This document shows positions 23,231 to 35,092 of a DNA stretch of 64,000 bases, one piece after another (the stretch's first letter is position 1; every line of letters starts with the position of its first letter). The notes below the pieces were generated by a model. It was not told the DNA's origin. It searched no databases and saw nothing but the letters and a program-made list of their open reading frames with translations. The DNA is from Mya arenaria (Eukaryota > Mollusca > Bivalvia > Myida > Myidae), in NCBI RefSeq assembly GCF_026914265.1, contig NC_069133.1, positions 9,059,937 through 9,123,936 on the forward strand, given 5' to 3'. The translations under genes and the position numbers were made by a program.

Positions 23231-23639
23231 TTTGAAAGTCTGACTACTCGCGGGCACGTATTGTATTTCTGTCTGGAATATCAAACATTTTCTGTCAAAA
23301 TATATATATGATATGTTTTTACCTTGTATTCTAATTCCAACGATGCGTATACAATAGACCAATGACGGACCTGAAGAAAAATATGCGATTCTTCTATTCA
23401 TGTGCCGTGACGCCCGGAAGAAAGCTGTTCTCGGTGAAAAGGCGTATGTTTACAATATTACGTTCAAACATATTATAAACGCATCGGTGTTGCTAGAAAA
23501 GGTAAAACAAAACAAAATCAAAATAACGAACAAGTAGAGTTTATCGATTCGCTTGGTAAATACATGTTTGTATCGACCAGAAAAGGTCCATATCAAAAGC
23601 TTCATTCAGGAATTCTAGTGGCTTCCTAAACCAAGCGAT

Positions 23640-23960
23640 CCGAAAGCGCTCGCCATCATCTTGAATGACAAGTTTAAGAATGTGTTCGCGAAAAAACTCG
23701 TCCGACATGCCATAACAGTGGATTGGAAAAGGGTGCAAACGCCCCTAGGGAACCTAAGGCTGTTGGCTCTGCCTCCATTCCATCCTTTATACTGATAGAA
23801 GCAGTATCAGAGTTAGCCCAAGCCCGTGCGATTTCTCAACCGTCGCCAGGTTCCAAAAGACTGTCGCGAAGTAAACATTGTCCCCATATTTAAGAAAGGT
23901 GATCGGCACGAAGCAGCCAATTATAACATGCCAAACTCGGAGAGCATCTATAGGTTATAT
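23640..23960 (+). mobile_element. LINE reverse transcriptase remnant
   Basis: The plus strand reads ILNDKFKNVFAK near 23655 and REVNIVPIFKKGDRHEAANY near 23870-23930. These are the segments just before and at the start of the reverse transcriptase of many LINEs (the xVPIFKKGD..NYRP region). Frame changes separate them. The clade is not determined. Confidence 0.6.
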
Positions 23961-24599
23961 CGTTAATCGTTTGTTTTCCGATGCCGTGCTACCAGTCTGT
24001 CAATATGTTTTGTTCTTCAAGGGCAAATTACATCAATTCGGAAGTGACTTCTCAGTGTTAAGTGGGTTTTTTCTTCTTTTTAGCACATGTCAGTGAGTTA
24101 AAGCATTGCTATATTATCTCAGACCATCTTTAAAGGTTTTGGAGCTGAATGGTTTGTGATTTAAAATAAAACCGTATGATAATGGCTGAATCGTCTTGAC
24201 ACCGGATGTGGTGATTTTATCGAATACTGTGGTTACATTCAACCAATTTTTTTTTGTTAATATAAAATTAACTTTCTTTTACCTAACGTTGTTGAGTGTG
24301 GAGTACATAGGTGGAACTTTCTTCCCCTCTATGGTGTATGGGGTTGTGGAACACTATACATCCGTGTTATTTTGCGTGCACATTGGTCAATTGACTATAG
24401 AAAATATACGAAGTTTATTTAGTGGTCTTTGACATTTAACGTGAGAGATACTACTGCTGAGTGGTGTAATGTGTACGAGGAGCTTACAGGTTATGGACGT
24501 TACTGAACAAGGTGAATGAACGCCGAATTGGACGGCAACCGAGTCAACCTCACAAGCAAAGTCAGTTTTATCAACGGGGTCGGGACGGGTAAGGGAATG

Positions 24600-26540
24600 C
24601 CTTGCGCCTGTGTGCATTAAACACTGTCTGTTCCTATTTGGTTTCAGCAAACCCCTGGTCCGGCTTAAAATGTACAAACCAGATCTCGTTGCGACCGTAA
24701 AACAGCTGGAATGTCCGTATACTGTGTAACCAACTCAACACCTCCTACCGCCGTCTCGCCTCGCTTTCACTTCCGCTTATTTTTCTATTTTGGATAGGTC
24801 GGATCCGGATGAGTGGTCCCACCGGAAGTTGAAAGATGCGTGCAGACGATGAATTTCTTCTCGAAGCCGTTTCTTCTCTCCAAGGTGAGGCGAGTCTGAA
24901 CGAGAGACTGTATGGAGAGTTGGGCCGCTTTGAAGTATAAATACATTGTATAATCAGATAAGTATAACTATTCAAAAGGTTGCCTTTTTATTCTATCGTA
25001 AAATATAAATATTAGTGTTAGTAAATTATATGGTATATATAAACGTTATTCGTGCTGAACAGAGATAAAATGTTTTGCTAGATGCTGGAGATTAGATCCA
25101 TATTTTGTAGGACATACCATGACATTGGAAAATATAAATCGTTATAATATATATAGATGACAGTAATCTTTTGTGATAATGACCTTTATCATTTATATAG
25201 GACAAACTGTCAGACAAGCGAACATCCACACTGTCGACATAAATATACGCAATGAATGTGACCAATATGTTAACAATATGCAAAAATACATAAACTGTAA
25301 AATACTTTACAATGGTATATTTTTTAGCCTTTTCTAGCATCTTTATAGCATAATGAATGTATTTACATTGGATGCCGACAGACAACAAGAGTGATATTGG
25401 GTGGCCTTTAACGTTATCAAGGGTCAAGTGTATCAAGAGTAAGTTCAGTGTTTAACTTAATGTAAATACCAATACATTTAACCATGCCAATCTTACAATA
25501 TAGGCTCTGTTAATGCATTCGTATCATGTGCGAGTTCTTTCAGCGCCCTGTTCTAGGCTATATGCAAGGAGGCGGCGAAAGGCCTTCAACCTTGCGGCAT
25601 CCTGTCACTCCGGCTTCACAGCCACGTGTCACACGGGCTCACGCTCCTGTCAGTGCATTTACATTCGGACCTCCTCGGCCACTTTCCATCGAAAACAACC
25701 TCGGATATATGCCGGTACATCAGAAGAAGTAGATCGTTGAATTGTAAATACTAGAAATTCTATTCATAAATTGTAGTGTTTTAATGTGTATTTTGTACTT
25801 CTAAGTTTAAATTGATTGCAAGTGAAGTGTACTATTGCATAAATAATTAAGAATTCCAGCAGTAAAGTCATTCGGTTTAACTGCTTAATTCATCGACATG
25901 TACTGGCAACGTATAGTTAAATGTCAACATTGTAATCCGTCCATATACGGCCAAGGAGTTCCGAATGGTGCCTTTAGTGCCTTTGTTTATCACTTGTTTA
26001 CACAGATTCGTCGTTACAATTTGGTCGCTACAAATTAATTTTAAGTTTGTATCGTTATGATTTAATTTATCACGCGGAAACAACGAACTAAGGTCGTTCC
26101 CTCATATGATGTTTTATTTTTGTGAACTTATTACTTATTGAATGACATATCATTTTAAGCGCCCATTTCAGAACAAGAACACCTTAACGGACCTCTGTTT
26201 CTTCCACGAGGTTATATTCAAGGCGGTCACGTCCCGGTGGTGTTTCAGCGGATCCAAGGGTCTGTATTCACGAATGTAACAGACTAGGCTCAGAAGACTG
26301 AGATGTTGTTTTTTTTTAATTTGGAGGAAAGATGTGTCCCTGCTTGTTAAACATATTATTTGTGACAATTTCGGCAATTTTTACCGTCTTTTCACCTGTT
26401 ATATTTTTGCAACAAAACAAGGATCTTGCTTTTCTGAGTCTGAGTCCCAAACTTAGACTGAAGACGCTAGTAAATTGGACCCAGGTGTCGTCTGCAACGT
26501 CATCTTCAGCGTTCTCTTTTTCTTCTTACACTCAACTGCA
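24600..26540 (-). pseudogene. Decayed inverted copy of the SOUL/HEBP2-like gene
   Basis: Segments matching all four exons of the gene at 27921-30487 lie in order on the minus strand. Exon 1 is split into about 26540-26476 (AACGCTGAAGATGACGTTGC) and about 26275-26193 (GACCGCCTTGAATATAAC), with some 200 bases between. Exon 2 is 25655-25538 and has lost about 11 bases relative to the intact copy. Exon 3 is 24928-24793 and reads GFEKKFIVCTHLSTS. Part of exon 4 is about 24712-24625 and reads GRNEIWFVHFKPDQ. The 3' end of exon 3, intron 3 and the 5' half of exon 4 are deleted. The retained introns show it arose by DNA duplication, not retrocopying. It lies head-to-head with the intact gene about 1.4 kb away. 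Confidence 0.85.
25655..25735. repeat. Short dispersed repeat word shared with 38300-38355
   Basis: CCTCGGCCACTTTCCA followed by GAAAACAACCTCGG here matches CCTCGGCCACTTTCCACC and AAAACAACCTCTGG in CRIP1 intron 1. Too short to classify. Confidence 0.45.
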
Positions 26541-27920
26541 TGTCCACTTCAGTTGCGGTCAATTGTATGGGACAATTGAAAAAACGCTGCAAACTTTTAA
26601 CTGAATGCGATAGGGAGCCCAGCCATAAATGCATCTTAGTTCCTGTAATCTCGTCTGGAATCAGACTCAGGGTGTGCCCACTTCCCCCGAAATCTTTGAA
26701 ACTGTTTAACTTTTATGAAATATGATGCTAAGTCCTGCATGTAATAAAGGACAAATAAGCAGATCAAATAAACAACAAATGAACAATGGAAAACGACTAA
26801 TTATCAATTACCTTACACAATGCTTAAAATATAAAAAAAAAGTTTAGTTGAGCTTAAAACAATTGAGCAGCATTATTTAAAGAAAAGATTTGGTTATTAT
26901 TTACATGTTGAACTTTTTAAATCAGATGATTTTGGAAAACATAATCTTAATAATATATGGTAAAAATCTTCAAATACACCAGCTTACTGAAAATTTGTAT
27001 TATGAAAAAAAACGAAATATAGTGTTTACATTTGACATGGGGTTTGACTTATATAAGTCTAAATTTGGATGTGTTGTATACATATCCTTTCTATCACACA
27101 GCCATAGTCATACAAAGTTCACATGGGGTGTTATTTAATATTCAACTTAAGCTAATATTATGGCCATGCGTCATTGACTTCATTCAATGTATAGGTCAGT
27201 TATTAATAACACAATATCTGATTAGCTACATCGTTCTAAGATCAGAGAGTCAAACAGACAGACAGACAGTTTATTTCGACTTGTACAATCCAGTTCAAAC
27301 GAATATTAAATACCAGCCCTGACAGCTTAATGGCTGAGGGGGTCGGGACCCCCGGATTAGCTTGTATTTATTTTCCGTTCGCTTGTTATGACGCGCTTGC
27401 CTGAACAGGTTTGGCTAAGATAGAGCAGCGTGAATGTTTTCTTTATTGTTAATTCGTGAATCATGATAGGTGCGTGATAAACATACGGTGATAATGCAAC
27501 GATTACATTCACAACCGTAATTGATTTCTTCTGTGGTCTTCTACGCAACATAACGTAACGTTGCGTAACCGCTGTTTACCTATCTTGATGTGGTGGCGTG
27601 TATTGGGAACGTGTCCATGCGTGATTGACCAATAATGACCCCTGGCCTTTATCGTGATGTGTATTGACTGACCACAACAGGAAGCGTTATCATTTGTGAC
27701 CAGACTGACAGATTATACAACCTTAAGTGACGGCTGCGTGTTTACATGTGTATACTTGTTGGATAAAGAAACAATTTTATCGTATATAATAAGTAGCATT
27801 TATACATAGTGTGCAATTTAACTGTTTTTGAAACTTACATACGGTAATATAACAGGTGCGTTGGAATTTGTTTTTGTCTCTGGATGACTACAGCAGTTTG
27901 AGTGATATTTGATATTTAAA
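26541..27920. promoter_or_regulatory. Head-to-head spacer upstream of the SOUL gene
   Basis: This DNA separates the start of the intact SOUL gene from the start of its inverted copy. It should contain the promoter of the intact gene. No TATA box or other decisive motif was recognised. A palindromic CGTAACGTTGCG run lies near 27556-27567. Confidence 0.35.
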
Positions 27921-30487
27921 ATGGTGGTAGTGAATGATCAAAACATCAGTATGGAGAGTTTGATTCCAAACGTGATCACTGGAACGCTGAAGACGATGTT
28001 GCAGACGACACCTGGACCCGCCGTAACGCCTATCGGACGCCACCGCCTGGAGTATACAGTCACGGAAGAGACCGAGGTACGCCAGGTTTATTTTTTCCTT
28101 GAAACGACAATAATAGTTATTTGTAAGTAAATACGAAATATTAATACATTGGAGCAAATAACTTAGATCATATAGTTTTATATATGATAGATTTAATTGT
28201 AAGGACACATTCTAAAATTAACACAGATATCCATATTGATCCAAATCAATCTTTACTGACGAGACTGATGAAATATGTTATATAAAATGATACTTACACT
28301 TCACGTGTGCCCGTGCTTTAATTCCAGGATTATGAGACGCGCGTGTACCCGTGCAGCACGTGGCTGTGTACGACAGTGGCCGGAGTGTACCAGGACGCCG
28401 CCAGAGTGGAGGCATTTCGCCGCCTCCTCGCATACAGCCAGGGAGAGAACGCTGATGGTATGAAGGGCCTTTCCTTTTTTATAAATACAAATGTAGAACT
28501 GTTAGAAAGAGATAGACATAGTTCATTGTTTTGAAAAGCGAACAGCAAAATCAATCTTTCTCAATCGTTTGATATCCCTGGCGGTTGATAACGATATAAT
28601 ACCATATAATACGCTTGCACCTTTAACAATAATACGGTGCTACTATACATAAAGGGCACACCTTAAATAAAGTTATGGTTGCATCAATAAATGATTGGTA
28701 AACCGTTCTTATGCACCGTTGGACTGATGGAATCTTTTGTACTCCATAATTGAATGTGTTAATATTAGACGTCACCGACGGTTAAATTGCTGGAAATAGC
28801 ATTGAGTAGAGGCCAGAACGTAACAGTATCTGTTGTGTTTTTTTTCAATATTTTTATTGCATATCAGTATGACGTCATTGTGGATAGTGACCTGTCTAGC
28901 TGTCTGTCTGTCATTTCCCAAGTCTATAGTCTGATCTAATGTATCAGATTGACTTTCATCATTACCCGTTTGGAGTTTCTTTACATGTTTTAAGGCAAAT
29001 TAATCATATTCGGTTTGTCCAAAAGATACTCGTTTGAACACTATCAGTACCAAAATGAACACTTAGTCCGAGATATGTTCTTAACCAGTTCATATCTAAA
29101 ACAAACGGTCACGCATTGATCATCGTCGCAATGTCACACCAAATGCTTTATCATCGGCACGAAATGTCAATGGCACCAAATGCTTAATTATCGGCACGCA
29201 ATGTCACTGGCACCAAATGCTTTATCATCGGCAGGCAATGTCAATGGCACCAAATGCTTAATTATCGGCACGCAATGTCACTGTCACCAAATGCTTAATT
29301 ATCGGCACGCAATGTCACTGGCACCAAATGCTTAATCATCGTCACGCAATGTCAATGACACCAAATGCTTTATTATCGGCACGCAATGTCAATGGCACCA
29401 AATGCTTTATCATCGTCACGTAATGTCAATGGCACCAAATGCTTTATAATCGGCACGCAATGTCACTGTCGTCGAATGCTCTACCATCGTTTTGTTTACA
29501 GTACTTTTTTTTCGGGGTAAATCTGCCCCGCCCCCCACGCTGCAAACATTGTTTATACTTATTATTTCTTCACTTCGCAGCGGCTCAACTATCCATAAAG
29601 CCTCCAATATTGACGCGGGTCTCCTCGGAGGGAACTGGTGGCTTCGAGCGGAAATTCATCGTCTGCACACACTTATCAACTTCCGATGGGACCACACATC
29701 CGGAACCGACCAGCCCGAATGTCTACATAGAACATTTACCAGAAATGACAGTCTTTGTTAGCAGATTTCAGGTATATATACATACGTTCTCTTTTTCCGT
29801 TCCGTTTATAATTATTTACCTGTACATATACAGCAAAACCTGTATATTGATGTCAAGTTTGTCTTTGTTTACAATTTAAAAGAAGTGATCATTTAAGGCA
29901 TTTATTGCAAGTAGACAATGTCTCGGTATGCCTTGTCTCTGTAATTAAACCCCTTTCTCGTGCCTTTGTAGGGTATATCGTGTGAGGAGAGGTGGACAAA
30001 CGAGGCGCGGCAGCTGGCGGAGGTTTTAAGCCGGGTCCAGGACATCCGAACAGACTTTTACTTTACCGCCACATATGAGAGTCCTTTCCAGCTGGTTTCC
30101 GGTCGCAACGAGATCTGGTTTGTGCATTTTGACCCAGACCAGCAGTTCGCTCACACGAAACCGGAACATACCAAGCTTAAATACGGCGCACAGTCGCTGG
30201 ACATTCCACCCGCTGTCTCAACACTTATGTGCTTTCTGATGTCATATTTTGCCGTGATCTCAACATTGGTCAATGGAATGTTTAACGTGACTTGTCTCGT
30301 GAAGGATAACTGGAGCAATATACGGCAACACGCGGGCGCCGTTTCTAAGAGCGTGCAACAGAATGTTTCCATCTCGACGCTTCTGCGCACTGGACTCTCG
30401 GTGGCGGGAGCGTTGTGGAATGTTACCGTTGCCGTGATAACGGGATCTTCAGACACTAATGGGCATTTAAGTAACAGGGATAGATAA
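27921..30487 (+). CDS. HEBP2-like: SOUL heme-binding protein (HEBP2-like), four exons
   Basis: The exons are 27921-28076, 28328-28457, 29581-29771 and 29972-30487, joined at GT-AG sites in phases 0, 1 and 0 to give 330 residues. Residues about 53-210 match the SOUL/HEBP fold: YETRVYPCSTWLCTT, FRRLLAYSQGEN, NVYIEHLPEMTVFVSRF, YFTATYESPFQLV and GRNEIWF follow each other as in HEBP2. Family members bind heme or other tetrapyrroles. Typical family members are about 190-210 residues and end near the EIWF block. This one continues for another 120 residues with hydrophobic stretches at about 240-265 and 297-317, which may anchor it to a membrane. No signal peptide is seen. The first ATG lies in a good AAAATGG context. 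Intron 2 contains a 37-bp minisatellite. An inverted pseudogene copy lies upstream. Confidence 0.9.
29112..29485. repeat. 37-bp minisatellite in SOUL intron 2, about 10 units
   Basis: The unit reads GGCACCAAATGCTTAATTAT then CGGCACGCAATGTCACT, with A/T, C/G and T/C variants. It ends about 95 bases before exon 3. It is not present in the corresponding intron of the inverted pseudogene. Confidence 0.9.
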
Positions 30488-33197
30488 TGTAATATCTGTT
30501 ATATTTATTGACTTATTTGATATTGTATTGATTTATTTATATAATTATTTTTTAGTAAAATTATTTTATTTAATGAACATGTTTTTATTCAATGTTTTCA
30601 ATTGAGGTTTATTGTTGTGTGTCTGTTTTTTTATATTTTAATATGATTTAAGAAAATATAAGTTTAAAAAAAAGAATGTTGTTTAATGTTGTGTTGCTAT
30701 TTGTCTTTGCTGCCTTGGTTTCTCGGGGGTTTAAAGTTCAACAGTAATGAACAGAAATGCGGAGAAGTATGATCGTAAATCATAATATGTATAAAATGAA
30801 ACTTTTTCAAATGTCTGTATTTCGTTTGAATGTTTGTTCTACATGAAACATTTTAATTAAGCCAATTTGTAATTGCAAAAACAGTTATATTGAAATTGTG
30901 GGAAAAAATGTGATTTTTTTTTTAAAAGCGGATGATAATTCCAACTCTTTATTTCTTTGCGGACGCATACCGTTTCCGTTTTAACATGAAAATGCGTAAC
31001 ACATATTATGACTAATGATGTGAAAAAGGTGTAAATGTTTACATGAAATACCGGTCTTACACCACAACCAATAACCCAGTGCTTTCAGCGCTTTGATTGT
31101 TAAATGGTATACTGTACTACTAGTCTGTTTACGATTTTCTTAAAGATAATAAATAACTACCGGGTACTGGCCAAATTTTATCGAAGGTTCTTACGTTTAA
31201 GAAGCTTTTATCAATTAGCTGAAATGCATACTTATTACATATGCACATTAAATTTTGATAAATGAAAAAGCGTTTATTGTGATTATTTTAAAGATAATTC
31301 CTATTTTAAGATTCAGAATTCTTAACAGAAAAAATAGTGCGCAAATTATAGAGATATAAAATTGTGAGCTTAGCTCAATCCTGATATGCGAGACGAAAGA
31401 AGTGTCGAGTAATTGGAGCCGCCTGGAGCGATAGGTTTTATATGTTTTAACAAATTAAGATGCACTAGAATGTTGCAGCGCTTTAATTCAATTTTTGACC
31501 GGTATTCTTTCAATCCGATCTCTGCACGATTTACCATCTAGAGGGTTTATCCCGATTGTAAATTATAAGCCGTTTTATGTCGAGATGGGCCCCGTGAGTA
31601 AATAAACAACACGTGAAAATATGTGCATACCCCATGGGGTTTCTGTACCCTCTGGGGCGAATTTTCCCCACGTTTGAAGGTTGAGTAAATTTGCCCCCTT
31701 GGCTAGTTCATGTAATAATAACGCAACAATTGATTTGTCCCCGGGGGTTATTTTGATTTTTGACAGAGTTTCACAATAAATGATTGATATATTAAAACAA
31801 TCAGTATAAAGGAAGGATATTGGACGGATAAACACAAACACATGTATTAAATCTAACTTTGAAAAATTCTCGGCAGACTGTCTCTACCGTGAAAGGACTG
31901 AAAATGTTTGAAATACCAATTTCATGACTGATTTCACCATATTTAAAATTTTCATTTAATAAATGGCGGCGTAGTAATGTTTTCATGTATTCATGCCCTG
32001 TTTAACTTAAAACTAATTTCGTGCATTAACTGTTATTATTTGACACATAGATGCATTAATTAAAATTAATGGATTAATGTTCATAACACGCTTACACTGA
32101 AAATCGCGTAAATAATAAATTATGAAAATGTCGGAGAAGTTTTTCTCCACGAACCGGAAAAAAATGACACTACGTCATCAGCTTTCCTTTAACGTGAGGG
32201 TCGTCCCACGGTAGCGATTTAGAAAACACTCTTTTCAGAAATGGATATTTAGAAAATTAAATTAAAATGGTTATAAACTCCGAAAAAAAAGCATAAAAGA
32301 AACAATTCGCCACAAGTGAAAAGAGTTTTCTATGACACGAGTGAAATAAAAAAAAAAATCTTACACTGTAATCAACAAATATCCTCTATACCATGTGTTT
32401 AATAGAATTTATAACTTAATATGATGTTTAATGTATTTTTCAATTTTCATTCTATTCAACTTTCCTTTTTCTCAATTGTTATATGAACGCGTCCTAAAAT
32501 ACCAATGGACAAATTCTCACGCTGGTATATTTAAGCCCATGGACAAATGTTGGGCGTATAAACGCGATGTATGACTGGAATCAAAGAACTGACAGACCTC
32601 ACATAGACTTGAATGCATGATGCAGATCCCAACAGCTGCCCCTGGCTTACTTTTAATAGTTGCCTGTGGCCTCAGTTGGGTAAAATCAGTCTTGACCCTG
32701 AAAATAAAGAAAATACAACATTTTATGGGTTGCTTAACACGTCATGGAACACAATTCAACTATTAAACATGATTTGTCGACGATATGTCAACTTTCTATA
32801 AAAGCAAAAAATCCACTGGGGTTTTGTGCGATTGTGAATTTCATTCACGTCTAGGTTATCAACGTACATCTCTGGTTACCAGGATAACGAAAGGAAAACT
32901 TTTGAAGATTATATAATTTCCAAATATTTCTACACAACATTAGTTTTGGGCACTTGAGCAAAAGGACTCAGATGACTGATATAGAGTCATCATGGACGTC
33001 TTTCTTTCATTAATTATGTTTTTATGCACTAGTCATTTGTAACTAAGAAAATGTAGATGTGAACACTCCAAGGGGAGTAATAATTTATTTTCAACTTTCA
33101 ATTTTGGCTCAACTTTAAAATATTGCCTTAAATTTGACCAATTTGCCTACGTACGTTTCCCGCATTTTTTTCAAAATGACAGTAATATGCTACTCCC
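30488..33197. other. Intergenic, no gene seen
   Basis: The 3' UTR of the SOUL gene must begin here, but I could not fix a polyadenylation site. A diverged solo end of MITE family A (ATGCACTAGTCATTTGTAAC) is at about 33023-33042. Confidence 0.5.
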
Positions 33198-33312
33198 TAA
33201 TCTTAATTATCATAATAATCAACAACATCATCACAACCACGATCATCATCACCACAAACACAACCACCACCATCATCCTCACAACCATCATCATCATAAT
33301 TATCATCATCGT
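33198..33312. repeat. Impure (ATC/ACC/ATT)n microsatellite
   Basis: Runs of ATC, ACC, ACA and ATT triplets without a single dominant motif. Confidence 0.85.
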
Positions 33313-35092
33313 TTCTGTTGAAATATTAAAACTCTATTTTTTAGCTTTATAATAAATGGTTCAGTTAATCCTCTTTATGTGACAAAAAGGCACAGCTGCG
33401 CCCCATATAAGCAATTTCTGCTTTATGCGTTGATCGTCGCCGCATAAACTTGGTCGCCCTGTTTAGGCGTTAAAAAAATCACCGCAAAAACACACCTTTA
33501 CGTGGCGATGCTTCCATGCGGCGTTACACAGCTGGTATGGTGAACGCTTGTGCCAAGTTATTTTGAAATATTTTCATTGGTTGAGTTAGGAGTGAAGCAG
33601 AGAACACGAAATAGGGGACTTAGGGCTTCATAGCATAAAACACGAGGACACTCGTTAAATGTTTAAAATGTCTATAACAGTAATTTGATATTAATAAGTT
33701 TGTGCATTTTTTAAAAAATCCTTAATAATATTACTGTCAATGATCTGAAGTCATGATAACAGAATCATTTAATCCTAAACAGTTATTTTTATAGTGATTT
33801 GGATACTATTCGACGAACCTGATGTTTTACAAATGTGGAAAGCGATATCTTTAGCTTTACTTAATTACTTTTACTTAGTGCTATTGTGTTATTCATAGAC
33901 CGCTCAAAGGGCGAAAGTACAACGCCTGTCCCAGGACAACCCCCAGCCCCCCTCTCCCCCCCATACACACACACATACCCCGTCTTCCTTGTCACAGGTT
34001 AGACAGCCTGACAGTGAAGTCATTGAATTTCTTCGTTCAGAGATCCCTTGGGTGCTGGATGGAAGACGCATGTGACGGCAACCGATCATTAGATATCAAC
34101 CTTTCTCTTTTAAACCGTGCCTACAACCTGTCTTCTTTTTCCGTTTCATTATAATGAAGAAAAATGTTCGTGCATATTTATTTGGTTATTGGTTCTTTCC
34201 ACAATATTCACTCATTGTCCACCGAATGCGAGCCTTATTAATATTTGAGCCTGCAACCTACCAGTCAAAACGTGTACAATTTCGAACATAGCAAAAGTGT
34301 TCTTGACTGCGGTAAAAAAAATAAGAAAATATGGACATTCTTATAATCATCATTTGTTTGATGGGCATTCTATAGGCTATGTTTAAAATGTCAAATAAGC
34401 TTGTATCACAATAAATTTATTAACTAGATTTTCCTCGCGAATCTTAGTTTGATCTTCATTCCATTTAAATTTATAACCAAGCATTTGGTCACGTGGATTC
34501 ATTGCCTTTTTATACGGACGGACAGAAGACGGAAACTATATTGCATCTTACATGCAATTTCATTTGCTGGTTTATAAGTTTATAACCCTATCTGTTTCTC
34601 TCTTGAGTATGTTATTTTGTTACACATGCTTATCATTGTTGAGTTACATCAGGTTTCAAAATGTGCATGAACTAGCATCAGGTGAACATTAAGGTGGTTA
34701 AACCAATATATATGTTTATATAAGCATGAAGGTTAAACCAATGTATATGATTATATGAGCATGTATATACAGCCCTCCAATGATGTTAATTGCCATATGT
34801 CCGGGTCTTTCATAATAAGTGAGGAAATCATTCAATGAAAGTTGAAAACTTTTTTATACATAAGGCGATGGCAAATTAGAAATCTTTTCATCATCACATC
34901 CCTTAAGAGATTCTTTTCTCATTGAGTGATATTCGATTTTTTTTTGCACGCGGCACTGATATTCTATATTTATAAGTTCACATCACATATTTACGTACCG
35001 CGCCCATTATAACACAGAGCTCAAGTCGTCTGCTGTTTAACTCAGTCTCAAAGTTTTATCGTAAAATAAGGTTTGTTATTTTGAAAACAAAC
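33313..35092. other. Region upstream of CRIP1
   Basis: No coding segment was found. A TATA-like CTATATTTATAAG lies at about 34964-34976, some 120 bases before the CRIP1 ATG, and could be its core promoter. Confidence 0.4.

Noticed and set aside
24745-24975. Independent 76-residue protein on the minus strand
   Set aside because: It is the shifted frame of the decayed SOUL exon 3 copy.
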